The notes beneath the pieces are model-generated. The model saw only the letters and a list, made by a program, of their open reading frames with translations. It searched no databases and had not been told where the DNA came from. Shown here one piece after another: positions 1 through 12,000 of a DNA stretch of 45,627 nt. The DNA lies in assembly GCA_000934455.1 (NCBI GenBank), contig KN889066.1:1-45627 (forward strand), given 5' to 3'. Position numbers and translations under genes: made by a program. Numbering within the stretch: the first letter of the stretch is position 1; each line of letters begins with the position of its first letter. Source of the DNA: Apostichopus parvimensis (taxonomy: Eukaryota > Echinodermata > Holothuroidea > Aspidochirotida > Stichopodidae).

Positions 1-80
1 TCTCAACAGAGAAGGTATTCTTGTAGTTATAGTTGTTGCTATGGATATCATGTGAGACCAGCTCCTTGGCAGTCTTGTAC
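1..80 (-). CDS. NMD3: NMD3 coding exon 6 (cut by the window edge)
   Basis: Acceptor CATATTTCAG|G. It encodes YKTAKELVSHDIHSNNYNYK then NTFSVE, matching the family segment SQDIHSNTYNYKSTFSVE. It is open at base 1, so its 3' end and the rest of the gene are outside. Confidence 0.93.
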
Positions 81-3000
81 CTGAAATATGAATATATTCA
101 TTACAGGAATATTTAAAATGGGTGAATTTTACCAAAATAGATTAGTTTACACCAAAATAGATCAAATTGAAACAGACAGGGAAATAAAGACAGGTTGGTC
201 AGTTCACAACAAGGTGGATAATACCATGGGCAGTACCACCAGGGATGAGCCTGGGGTAATAAAAAAATCACAGAATTTTGCAAAAATAGCGGTATAGGCT
301 CCAGTTTGCATGTGCTACAGTGTGTTTGGATAATAGTTTTTGTCCTCGAGGTAGAAAAGAAATCACGGATATTCCGCGAATTTGCAAAAAAAACTCATGC
401 CTGAACCACACAGACAGGCCTGGTTCACCAAGCACGTTCAGTGTCATGCCTGAACCACACCTCCTCTTCCTCCTCCACCCCCTCCCCCCCCAAACAAAAA
501 TAAATAAATAAAAGTCTGTTCATGGTAAAGTCAGTAGACCTGTGTAATAGCTTGGCCAATTGCCGACAACCTTTCATCAAAGTCAATTTTCACATTAAAC
601 CTTCCATTTTGGTCGATATGCAAAATACTCTTTCTATTTACGGATTGTCCAGAGGTAACTTTTCTTTCGACTAATCAAAGTGGAACATTTCTGAAGTATC
701 TCCAAAAAACTCATTTCTGCTTTATGGTCTAATACCAGACCAATCATAAAAGAAAAATATGTACTTCATAAAAAAAATTTTTTTTAAATGATCTTACTTG
801 CAAGGTACCATGTTCATGAAAAAGTCTGTCATTTTTCGTGCATGGTCAATTTGGGAGAAGAAGAAGTCGAGGCCGTTGTCGTGTTGTTTGATGTTGAGAG
901 TGTTACGATGTATGCTGTGCTTCAGAATCAACTGTTCCAAGTAGAAAAAGGTCTTCTTATGAGAAACCTGAAGAAGAAAAACAAGTTACGATGATACATG
1001 GTAGGGGGAGAAATAAGAGCAACAATGGTAGTAATGGTATAAGAGAAAAGGGTGTAAATGATAGGGAGGGGGATGTAAAGGGAACAGCCAGATTGGGTTG
1101 ATGGGGGGGGAGTGTCAAAGCAAATTAAGGAATGGATATTACTAGCACCATTTGTTGAAAGGTCGATGCCCTTGTATCTAACGAATAGATAGTCAGATTT
1201 GCCATGACACGCATGATCAAGGCTAACATCAAGATATGTCTGCACAACTCTGAACAAACTGAGTTGTATGCATTGAGATTGGTGTTCTTTTCATTTTATT
1301 ATTGTATTTCACGGAAACAGAAGTTAGCTGTAACTTTCAACCATACCTTCTGCCTCAGCTGTACCACTGCTTTCCAGAAGTCCTTGGCTTCAATACGGTG
1401 GCAGTCTGTGCACATCTGACCCTGGATGATGTACTCTACGATGAACGTCTGTTGTAGGATGGTACCTCCCATGACCTCTTTCTGTATCACTAACTGAACC
1501 TTTATCCTCTTGGAATGTGGTTCTGTCCAAACGAAGGATGCATCTACTAAATGGACCTGAAACAAAAAATTCATACATAATATAAAGAGAGAGAGAACAC
1601 CGACAACCACTGGTCATGTATGGGCTTCATTTTCGTCGGGTTTCGTCCAATCGTACAAGATAGGCCATACAGGATAGGCAAACATCTTGTCATCAAATTA
1701 GACCACTGCTTCCTTATTCCTCCACCCTTTTTTGGTCTGTTATATACATATCCTGTATTTAAGTCTGAGTTGAAGGAAATATACAGAAATCATTAAATAT
1801 TTACAAAAAATGTCTCTTGAAATTTCCATCTAGAACAACTAGGAATCTGAGAAAACAAACATGATCAGAGTTATCAAGTTCCAACAGAGCAAAAGACATC
1901 GAGGGTGGTGAGAAACTATTTTATGCAAGCTATTAGGCTACAATCACCCCACCAACCCCCCCCCCCCACCTTCAGATCGTTAAACACTTTAGGAGCATTT
2001 CTTTGAAATCTGTAAATGTTATAAACAGGATATATATATAAATATACATATATATATACATATTTATGTATTGAGTTGGTTAGCATCATGTTTGATCTCT
2101 TAGAGTAGAAGACAAAATATGTCACCAAACAGAACTAGTTGTTCGATACAGGTGGCAAAAGCCAACAGCCGAAGTACAACTTTTCTTACTGGTTTCAAAC
2201 CTCTGGACATACAATAAGCATCCATAGCCTAGAGGTTAGGGTGTCCGCTTACAGAGCAGGAGGCCCGGGTTCAAATCTCGGTGGAGGCTGGAAGTTTTTC
2301 CACTGTTCTGGATTTTCCACCTCATTACATATGTGTATATATATGTAGCAAGCATCATCGTAAATTAGCTTACCTTAGTCAAACCTTTCAGCTTCTTAAG
2401 ACAGATTGCCAACAGCTCTCTTGATTCCAGTGTACAGCGTACCCAATTAGTCGGGGGCTGAAAATATCTGAAAAAAATATATAAAATTCTTTGCGTCACT
2501 TCCCTCACAAGCAAGGTAACAGACTAGTATAAGACAGAAAATATCAATGGTTAAGAGAAGGAAGGTATTTTTGGCCAAAGGCCAAATTACTGGACAGAGT
2601 GAAAGACTGGACAGAAATCCTTGTACACAGAAGCTTGACTTTTAATGACGAATACCAAAACATACCAAAAACTGCATTTCTGATGTAACATTAAATATGC
2701 TTCTCTTTAAAGGAGATAGGAGGGGGGTGGTGAAGGAGGAAGGGGGAGGGGGATATATCTGAGTCTAAAAATTATTTCTGAGTGCTGTAATTTTGTAAAT
2801 CTGTGACATTCTAACCATGTTCACACTGAAACCATCATTGTAAGGTCATGTTTAAAAGTTTCAATATTTTTGAATGCAGCATTTGCAAAGCCTAGACCTC
2901 CATTACAGAGAATAAATACTTTGATAAAATACAGAAACACAAGAACTTGAAAGTCAAACACAATGTGGCCCCGATGTTGTTATGTATCAGACTTGTACAG

Positions 3001-4316
3001 TCTTCAGGCTTATGTGTTATTATAGGCAACATTTAATCTGTGATATCTTCCAAATGGATTATTTATTGTCAGCTGTTTGGGGTAGTTATTCACATATCTT
3101 TATCACTTAGACCAATGATATTGATGGTGGTAGGGTTTATGTCTGCTGGCTGTGGAGGGTGGGGTGAGTAGGGTGAGGTAAGGAGGAAAGGTTGGTTGTT
3201 CATGACATTTATCTTTATCACTGAGACCAATGATGTTTGTTGGGTTTGTGTCTCATTTATGTATACTTCAAAATATGATCAGAAGTAAAGCACTCACCTC
3301 TCACAACCTTTACAGAAGTACATGGACACCTGCTTGGGTATTCCTTCAGTAATATCGACCCTCGTTCTCAGACAAGCCACGCACATATTTGCTGGGTTGG
3401 GAGCGATAGGCCTCCCACACTCGCAACACAATCTGAAATATCAAGAATTGTCAATAATTATGAATTTGAAGAGAAATTATTCAAATAATGCACAATGAAC
3501 TTTTGTTGTAAAATATAAAAAAAAATTTACTTAGCAATATGGATATCTTCCAGTTCTCCATCAATCAGTCCCTGCAAACATGACTAGGCCTATGTCCAAT
3601 AAAAAATTAACGGTCGGCTGTAAAGACCCCAACTATAGCACGCTATCATGGAAAAGTTTCTTGAGATTACATAATTGACCTGCCTTGGTCGTAAAAATGG
3701 CCTCTTTTTGACAATTAGTCTGCAATGCCTGCCACATATTTTTTCTTGTATGAGGGTCTTTGTGTGAATGCTGTATGATTAACTAAAATGTAGACATGAA
3801 CATATTTAGACATGAACATATTTCCACACAGTGTTTACACAAAGGGCCTAATGGTGTCAAGAAGCTATGCGGGCTAATTGTAAATTCTGAGGTCGATTTA
3901 TGACATGGCAGGTGGATTATGTAATCAAAAAACTTTCCTAGCTATTGTGTGCTATAATTGGGGCCAATAAAGCAGATCTTTAAAAGATTCAACTCTCTCA
4001 CATTGGCCTAATATAATAAACTGCATGTGAGAAATATCAATTAACAAAATGAGAATACTTCTGTAGCCAAACTCTGTCTGTAATTGGGCGAATGCTCTGG
4101 TGTGGCTTATTGCCATAAGGCATACAGTAAGCAGGCTGGACGTATGCCTAGTATAAGTTTGATTTAGAGGCCTAAGTTAACGTTAACTGCAGAGTACAGT
4201 TAGGTTAGTCCTAGGCTACTGCAAGTTAACGTTAGCCTAACAGGTTGCTATTACTGTACTAGGACGAATTACATTTTTCCTTCTTCTTGTGAGTCATTTT
4301 CTACCATATATTCCAT
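1..4316 (-). CDS. NMD3: NMD3 ribosome export adaptor, 5' half (six exons, runs off the window)
   Basis: NMD3 binds the pre-60S ribosomal subunit in the nucleus and links it to exportin CRM1 for export to the cytoplasm. The joined exons (4316-4273, 3432-3298, 2467-2374, 1556-1347, 967-798, 80-1) give about 244 residues, roughly half of the usual 500-residue protein. The start MEYM is the same as in vertebrate NMD3, and the protein then follows it almost residue for residue: LCCECG, PNPANMCVACL, ITEGIPKQVS, VWTEPHSKR, QMCTDCHRIEAKDFWKAV. CxxC pairs at about residues 17-20, 32-35, 54-57 and 141-144 fit the zinc-binding N-terminal domain. The C-terminal half, with the expected nuclear export and localisation signals, lies outside. 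All splice phases agree. STAM lies upstream on the same strand, 4.4 kb away. Confidence 0.96.
798..967 (-). CDS. NMD3: NMD3 coding exon 5
   Basis: Acceptor CTTCTTCAG|GTT, donor TGCAA|GTAAGA. It encodes HKKTFFYLEQLILKH, GLDFFFS and the MVPCK end, matching the family segment KKTFYYLEQLILK, GLDFYYS, TVPCR. It leaves in phase 2. Confidence 0.95.
1347..1556 (-). CDS. NMD3: NMD3 coding exon 4
   Basis: Exactly 70 codons, phase 0 at both ends. Acceptor TTGTTTCAG|GTC, donor CAGAAG|GTATGG. It encodes VDASFVWTEPHSKRIKV, the IQKEVMGGTILQQ stretch, and QMCTDCHRIEAKDFWKAV, near identical to vertebrate NMD3. Confidence 0.97.
2219..2345 (+). repeat. tRNA-derived SINE-like unit in NMD3 intron 3
   Basis: A polymerase III A box (TAGCCTAGAGGTTAGGGTG, 2225-2243) is followed at tRNA-like spacing by a B box (GGTTCAAATCTC, 2268-2279). 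A short tail follows, with the self-complementary stretch GGAAGTTTTTCC and a TA-rich end. The stems do not fold into a good tRNA, so a SINE head is likelier than a working tRNA gene. It runs antisense to NMD3. Confidence 0.55.
2374..2467 (-). CDS. NMD3: NMD3 coding exon 3
   Basis: Acceptor TTTTTTTCAG|A, donor CTAAG|GTAAGC. It encodes YFQPP, W, then LESRELLAICLKK, matching the family segment FQPPGTW followed by LESRELLALCLKK. It enters in phase 2 and ends in phase 0. Confidence 0.95.
3298..3432 (-). CDS. NMD3: NMD3 coding exon 2 (zinc-binding region)
   Basis: Acceptor ATATTTCAG|A and donor GAGAG|GTGAGTG. It encodes LCCECG, PNPANMCVACL, VDITEGIPKQVS and FCKGCER, three of the four CxxC pairs of the N-terminal zinc domain. 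Confidence 0.96.
3607..3983. mobile_element. TTAA-flanked inverted-repeat element, copy A (MITE-like)
   Basis: It lies in NMD3 intron 1, bounded by TTAA at both ends (3607-3610, 3980-3983). The two ends are long imperfect inverted repeats: the left end reads CAACTATAGCACGCTAT and the right end, inverted, CCAATTATAGCACACAAT. Further in, both carry matching GATTACATAAT and ACCTGCC blocks. The middle has no reading frame. Copies at 22865-23235 and 15516-15770 share the ends. TTAA flanks suggest a piggyBac-like or similar TTAA-targeting transposase acting in trans. Confidence 0.7.
4273..4316 (-). CDS. NMD3: NMD3 coding exon 1
   Basis: Residues 1-14 plus two bases. The start MEYM matches the family start. 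The donor is AAAAAT|GTAATT. Splicing straight to the exon at 3432 gives GK-I-LCCECG, as in vertebrate NMD3 (GH-I-LCCECG). Confidence 0.88.
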
Positions 4317-7300
4317 ATTCACGACGACGTCGGTTTATGTTCTCTGGCTAAGAATTTTGACTTGTCACTTGTCAGTGGCGTGAATGTTACAGTGTGAACT
4401 TCAGCACAATGTTCAGTACGTTGTGTAATATCGACAGTATACCAAATTAACACAGCACATGTTTTCACAATGCTATGATAAACTACGTAGTAAGTTATTG
4501 CGCAACACCGAGTAAGAGTATGCGGTTTATTCAGCAAGTGATTAAATGCAGTATCTAATACAGACGATTAGGTAATATGGTACCCCATTTACATTTTCTT
4601 CGGACTTTGAATAAACCATTAAAATTCTTGATAACAGAAATGGAGAGGTATAGTATCCTAAGGCACAATTTCACATATTTTTTTCCATGTAAGGGAATTT
4701 AAAAAGGAAAAAAAAAAGGAAAAAATAAACCGCAAAGCCAACATGGTTGCTGACTCCCACCGTCACATGTTAATTCCCACCGTCACAACATTTAAGTTAG
4801 CACTGAAATTGCACACTCGCAAGAGTGTAACACAACTTTCCACTGTGTAGGCCTACAGGTTAAATGGTCAAAAGTTTGTAGTTGATTTTCTGTAACCGCA
4901 CAAAAAAATAAAAATGGACGGAACCTGGGCAGCCGGGCAACTCGGGCCCCTTACCTGGATCTGCCCGTGGTGAGCTTGCCCAAAGACTTGGGGAAAGGTC
5001 GAGCTGTGACATGGGTAGGGGAGGGGAGACAAGCTGCCTTGAGGCTGCTCCTGCAGGATGGCCAGGAATGGGTCCAGTGATATACTGGAAGTAACTAATA
5101 TGGATAGCCTCACTGTTTGGACCCAAACCATTTTGACAAGAAAGTGCAAATTTTGTTAAGTAATGATGATGCATTAAGCCTTGGTCCTCTCTTTGATTAC
5201 AATGGAGGTTATTGTGACATCATCAGGGTGGTTTTATGGGCTAGATATTGAAAAGCAACATATTTTTCCGCAAAGAAAATGTTGTACTTTGTGATATAAA
5301 AGAAAAGAAAAAGAGATGTAACAAAGAAATAAAACATTTTCCTTAAACCCTTTTATATATTTAAAGTTTTCCGTATCATATAATACATACAGAATGCTAG
5401 AAACAGTTTCCAGGATGGGAAAAAAAACAAACACATGAAGCACTACAGCTTGTGAGGTATCTAACCCATCTTTTTAATGATAAATACACAATTTGTGAAC
5501 GTAATTTTAAATCTGGAAATTAACAGACATGTGGACAACTACTGGAAGAGACATTAAAACTCATCACACCTCCTTCCCTGGCTTGAAATCTTCCCTTGAC
5601 AAGCTTCACTTAAAAAAAACCTAGGTGGCTTCCACTCTGGCAAAGGTCCTAGTTTAGGAACAGAGAGGGATTTTTAATGGCAAGGTACTTTCCCCTAACC
5701 CACCCCCTCACCCACCCCCCCAGCAAAGTCAGCTTTCCCCATCTCTCCCCACCCTCTGGCTGACACTTATTCTCTGTTTTTCTTAGAGCTTCTGTTTTAT
5801 TTATTATTTGCTTGTCTACATTACTCCTGTAGGTTTTTTTCCATAATTTACTAGTCTGCTTTACTATTATTTTGCTAAACTGCAGGAGCTAGATCAGGCT
5901 TGTCCTCGACCCCCCCCCCCATCCCTAGTTCTTCCCTGACCGCTGGTTCTTCCCTGGCATAGTACTCATATAATAATTAATCTATATATCCCCCATGTTT
6001 TTTAACATGCTTCACAGTTTCCAAACCTATTCCTTAAATTGTATAGAGCCTTGTTCTTCAACCCTTTTGACATCCAGGGAACAGAGACAACAAAGACATT
6101 TTAACGGAAACCGAGACATAAGAAGTAGTCACCTATAACCTAAATATTACCACAAATTGGACTGAGGTTACGAATATATACCTTTTCCTTCCGAAGATGA
6201 CACCTTCAAAAACTTGGTCTGTCTTGGCAGCATGTACATAAGTTAATAAAATGCTGACAGACCTGTTCATCTTTGACCAACCCAATTTCTCCTCTCAGAC
6301 CTCCTCTGTCCCTCATGGACCCTCAATCTTTTGGTGGACCAAGGGTCCTAGGACCCCAGGTGGAGCAAAATATGTATATTTTATCAACATAATTCACAGA
6401 TTTATCAGAAGAGTCCAGTTTTAAGATCTTTCACTGACACACAAGTGATAAAACTATACAGACGTTGGCTGTTAATAATGTGCCAACATCACAACCAGAG
6501 GTAACCTTTCGTGGGTTTTTAGGGGCTCTTTCCTCCTTTTTTATCATTTAACATCCAAGGAGCAAAAGATCTCTACCAAAGAGGCATTTAACTTAAAAAA
6601 AGAATTGTATGTTATTTCCAACCGACCAAAAACAGCTTAAATGCTGTTGCCATTTTATAACGACAATCAGACATTATGTAATATGAAATGAAAGTTTTAT
6701 GATTTCTATGAATGTCGTAAAGCAAATAATTGAAACAAAATTTAATTTTTAACTAATCACATGGAAGAAATATTTGGGATGGTCTATAAATGACATCTTG
6801 ACATTTTATGTGCAAAAATGAAACAGCTATTTAAATTAATAAACTAGAGGAACTTGCATGCAATAAAATTCTATATATGTTATACACATGCATTATCTCA
6901 TATTATCCACGGGACAAAAAAACAGCCACAAAAATTGCTAGATTTGCTGAATGGTCGTATAGTTTCACTTTCACCCTCTTTGTTGTTAAAAGTAATGGAA
7001 TATAAATATTAATGGTATTCATAACTTTGTACCACAATCTGTGTAACCATAATCTCTCTGTTCAAAAGTCTTTTCTATGACATAACCAACCGAACCAAGC
7101 AATCGGCAATGACTTTTTCATCTTGTCCCTTTGATGCAAAATTCTTCCATTGTTGAGCTCTTAATCTTTTGTCTGTACTTAGTTACAAACATAGCCTACT
7201 GCTTCTAGCTATGATAATCCTACCCCCTGCCCCCCAAAGAAATTGATCTTAAAGGGAATATTCACCAAGGGCAGCTGTCCAACTACTGATCTCTCGTACA

Positions 7301-8771
7301 AAATGTCTCTCTTTTTAAAATGTAACAAAATTTATGTACAGTGTTAATTTGAGATACCTCTCCATCGGGGAAACAAAAAGAAAAGAAAATAAATCTTGTC
7401 TTGGGTAAGATGAGTTTGTAAGTCAATATTAAAAACATTTACTCAAAGCAAGACAGATATGTGAAGAGACCACAATACCCCTTGTAATAGGCTATAGGCT
7501 AAATTTAGCTAATTGCATCTGCCAAACTAAGTAAGTAGTTGAATCAGTAGGCGTGAATGTTACTACGGTTAAAATCGAGTTAACGGAGCTGACGAGTATT
7601 CAAGATCAAAAAGAGCACTGACAAAATACCATGCTAAAAAAACAACAGTTTTGAAACATTTTTTCGACACTGAAAGGGGGAGCAGTCGCTCCCCCTGCTC
7701 CTCCCTGGCTACGTCCCTGCCTCCTACTACGAAATACCATTTTCTAGCCTTGTACCATTGACATTGGGGATATCCATGCACCCGTCGTATCCCAAACCCT
7801 CCCGCCATGCCCCCCCTTACCACAGGCCGCGCCGCCTGCGAACGGGCCTATTCTACATTGTGTTTTATTTGCTACAGTGTGTAACTTTTGCAGTCCTCGA
7901 AGCAGACATCAAACGCACACCGTACTGCATCTATACCTCATTAAAACACTGTTTTCTTCTGAATTACAAACCTTAGTGCATGTTAAACTAATGCTCTTCA
8001 GCAAGTGCTCCACGATAGTGTACCGGAAGTTTCAAATGCATATTAACACACGCATTTACCAAAACGAATTAGACATAAATTTGTTCACACTGCAACCACT
8101 ATTTTAATCATGGAATTTGATGATTTCTATTGAGGCTGGCTGTGTCACATTGCAATGCTTTATAAAGAAATGTTCATAATTCTGATTATTTAAGAGAAAC
8201 ATTATCCTCACTTACCGAGGTCAGACATTTAACTGATAGAAATTATAAAAATTCTGGAATAAAATAAATCTTTCTCGACAAAACTATCGAGTTTACCTAA
8301 AAGCCCTACCCCTAGGCCTTTGCATCGTACGTACAATCGTGCATTTTATTCTCTGCCCATTTTTGTCCGAAATATTTCTTCAAAAATTGCTTGCTGATCA
8401 TAATATTTAACACAAATTGATGGTTCATTACACTACACTAAAATGGTCCTACTTTATGGGTTAACAAGCAACTCAATTGTCTTTGTCAACCAGTTCTTGA
8501 GAAATATTTCTTACAAAGAGTGGTTCGCTCTGTTGCTCCCTATTTTCTAGAAAGTTGTCTCACTTAATAGAACATTGACCGATGCAAATTTCCCCACCGG
8601 ACAGTTTGAAGTCCCACACAGTTCATCAGAACATCAATCTCTCCGTTTGTCTCTGCAAAAGCTGACAAAGGCCCAAAACAGTTGGTGGGGGTTGTGAAAA
8701 TAAAATAATTAAGACTTTCCCCATGTTTTTGAATATAATATAAATATATATCGGTCTCGTCCATATAGTCG
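4317..8771. other. Spacer between NMD3 start and STAM stop
   Basis: No convincing coding exon was found. Both flanking genes are on the minus strand, so this holds the NMD3 promoter and 5'UTR side near 4317 and the STAM 3'UTR below 8771; I could not settle a polyadenylation site. Homopolymer C runs occur near 5700-5725 and 5911-5920. A GC-rich patch at 4915-5060 has short open frames on the minus strand without a recognisable domain. A transposon-end remnant lies at 7660-7719. The rest is AT-rich. Confidence 0.6.
7660..7719. mobile_element. Remnant transposon end (CTGGCTACG type)
   Basis: The sequence CTGGCTACGTCCCTG at 7705-7719 differs by one base from the 3' terminal repeat of the element at 33197-33565 (CTGGCTACGCCCCTG). 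Just before it is a hairpin-forming stretch, GGGGGAGCAGTCGCTCCCCC. The partner end was not found, so this is probably a truncated copy. Confidence 0.45.
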
Positions 8772-9039
8772 TTACATCATGAGTTGCTGTTGGGGTGGCT
8801 GCGAGTTGACCATCGGTGGCGGCTGGCCACCGGCTTGGTAAATGTTAGGGTGGACTGGAGAGCCCTGGTTGGGTGGTACCTGGTAGGACTGGCTAGGTGA
8901 CATCGTGGTAGAAGGGATGGGGGCTTGTTGATTGCTGTATGTTGAATGGTACTGCAGGGGGGTCTGTGTGTTGACCATTGCACCGGAGTTAGACTGAGGG
9001 CCGGAGACGCCAGGGGTCACCGAAAATGTGCCAGAAGAG
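8772..9039 (-). CDS. STAM: STAM coding exon 13 (C-terminal tail and stop)
   Basis: Acceptor AAATTCTTCAG|C. It encodes a Ser/Pro/Gln-rich tail of 88 residues ending PPQQQLMM and TAA at 8774-8772. Vertebrate STAM also ends in a Pro/Gln-rich tail. Confidence 0.9.
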
Positions 9040-12000
9040 CTGAAGAATTTTAGAGTAAAATAGAATATTCGTTGTAAAAGGAGTCATGAAATAACCATCA
9101 TTGAGGATCTGGGCAAATGTTCACTGTATTTGGAAATCGTTCGTACAGAAAGAGAGGCCACTTAGCGATGCACTTTAAACCGCAAAAAGAAAGCAACTTG
9201 CATTTTGTGTTGGTTTTGGTCAACTTTCAATGGGATTTGATACTGAAAATAATTTTCTTAAAATTTGAGTGTCTAGTTTCATTTCACATAAATTTGGAGA
9301 AGTCAAAAGAATTTTGACAATGTACGTGTTATTGTTTGAATGTGTTTTTTTTTGTTACACCTATATGAGTACCAGATTGCATATCATATCCAATAACGAT
9401 ACTCCAGTGCTTCAACAGATTAACAGCACAAGTTTACTTGAGCGATGTTTTGCACAAGGTTCAAACATGTTACCCTTTCTGTTCAAAATGAACAATCCCA
9501 GCGTTAGTTAGCCCCAACACAGTTCATGACAGTAAAAGAAAAAAAAAAGTCTGGTCATAATTCTTATATGTAAATTAAAGGCTAGGCTAGGTTTCCTCAT
9601 ATATTAAAGTATGGTAGGATAGGCTCAATGATACAATTTGCTACTCAAGAGACATTACTGTTGCTAAGGTTCAAACATGTTATCATTCTGTTAAAAATGA
9701 ACACAATGAATCCAGCGTTAGTTAGCCCCAACACAGTTCATGACAGTAAAAGAAAAAAAAATTTGGTCATACTTCTTTATATGCAAATTAAAGGCTAGGC
9801 TAGGTTTCCTCATATATTAAAGTATGGTAGGCTAGGCTCTGATACAATTAAAAAACTGGTCATAATTCTTATATGTAAATTAAAGGCTAGGCTAGGTTTC
9901 CTCATATATTAAAGTATGGTAGGCTAGGCTCAATGATACAATTTGCACATTACTATGTTTCCCATCCAGCAGCCACTTGCCCTTTCAATCTACGTACCTG
10001 GATGAATACAATGAAGCAGGATCGATGCTGCCGTGGCCCTGGGAGGGCGGTATTTGAGTCATTCCTGGTGGCATGGCCCCTCCGGCAGCATAGGGAACAC
10101 CGGGCATGGCACCCGCTGCTTGCCCACCGGGTGGAAGAAACTGTTGCTGGGGAACAGCATACTATATCAACCAAAAAAAGAAAAAAAAATTAGTAAAATG
10201 GAATAGTTTATCCCTGTATCACCAACACGAATGCTCTACAAAATGGTCAAATTGCTATACAAGCCTAAAGATGTATAGCTGAGTTATTGTGTTGTTTTTT
10301 GTTTTTTTCCACAGAAACCATATTATATATAAGAGACAAAAACTCAGGGACTTACAAACTGCTAAACTAAGATTGAACACTAAATTATTTCCTATCGTAT
10401 ACATTCATTGTAAGCAATATCAGTGTGACCTTGAAGGGAGAGGACTACTATTTAAATGAAATAACAAACATAATGGCCTGTCATGTTACCATTCCTTGCC
10501 AGCAGCCCCATGGGTGCACTTGCCAACACCCTCTACTTAGGGTACATGGGCTGTGCCAATTCTGATAATATCAAACCTGTGGTACATTTTTAATGTACAT
10601 GACATTTAAAATGCTCTGTCACCCTACTACTAATCCCTTACCATGGGTGGACCTACTACTAATCCCTTACCATGGGTGGACCAACTACTAATCCCTTACC
10701 ATGGGTGGACCAGCTGGCATCCCTTGCTGAGTGTACATGGGTGGCTGCATCATGTGACCGGTCTGCAGTGAGTAACCATATACAGGAGCCTCCTTCATTA
10801 AGCCATGGTACATCGAGAAGGCGTCTAAGAGTTTATTGTTGAGGGCGCTGTAATCGGCTAGGTCTCTGTCGATCCCTTCCAACTCTTGGTCGATGAGGGG
10901 TGCCATCCGGTTACATGAGTCTAGTGATGTCAGAATATAAAAGTACGATAATATTCGAGCATCGAGTATGTCCGTATGGGAGCATTTTATGAAATTATTT
11001 TGAAGAACTTTTACGACCAGAATTCCAACAATTGACATTTTCTGACATGAAATTGTGTAGATTTATAGTGCTAAGTTTTGCAAAACAACAATGCAGTGTA
11101 ACTCTTAAAATATATGTGGTAAGATCTTCACTCAAAAACTATGTATATTTTTAATAACAAGACAATTACGGACATTAAAAAAATGAACAAGACCACTACA
11201 GTCTTTTAACAAAACAATTTTTTGGAGATTTTGAAACAGACATGAGATCAATACTGCTCACTACCATCACACTTGTAGGGTATTTATAGATTTTTTACTG
11301 ACGAACACACTACCCGCATGTATTACTCACATGTAACACTTGTGAGGAAGGATCTAAGCGAGGTAAGGGATTAAAAACAGTTACTGGTATTAGCTGATTC
11401 ATAATGGGAGAGCCATTGACTGAACTGTTTGGTTACATAATAAAGCAACGTACCCACTGAAGAAAGAGGTGGGGGTAAACTGGGTGAGGGGAATGGAGGA
11501 CTAGGGTGGGGGGGTATGGAGCATGAAAGAGTGTGTCTTACCTTCAGATACCAGTAGGTCAGGGGGGTCAGGCCTCTCCTCTGTGGGGTCAGCATTTTGA
11601 AGTTTGGCAAGACACTGGTCCAGGATTTCTTCGCTGACCTCCACCACTGCCGGTGGTTCTATCACCTTCACCTCAACCTCCTCGTCAAATGTTACCTTCT
11701 TCTCCCTGGCTTTCAATTCTAATCGAGAATGCAATCAGAGCAAGATACTGTGAACAACGTGCTTATCTAACACCATGTGAAGGTGAATAAANNNNNNNNN
11801 NNNNNNNNNNNNNNNNNNNNNNNNNNNNNNNNNNNNNNNNNNNNNNNNNNNNNNNNNNNNNNNNNNNNNNNNNNNNNNNNNNNNNNNNNNNNNNNNNNNN
11901 NNNNNNNNNNNNNNNNNNNNNNNNNNNNNNNNNNNNNNNNNNNNNNNNNNNNNNNNNNNNNNNNNNNNNNNNNNNNNNNNNNNNNNNNNNNNNNNNNNNN

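Noticed and set aside
3531-3571. Candidate extra exon of NMD3 on minus (TTTGCAG acceptor, GTAAAT donor, reading LIDGELEDIHIAK)
   Set aside because: Entering from exon 1 in its phase gives an immediate stop, while exon 1 joined directly to the exon at 3432 reproduces the family sequence exactly. At most it would be a poison exon.
4860-5174. GC-rich open frames of 93-104 codons on minus
   Set aside because: Two overlapping frames, Pro-rich and without motif; probably repeat debris.
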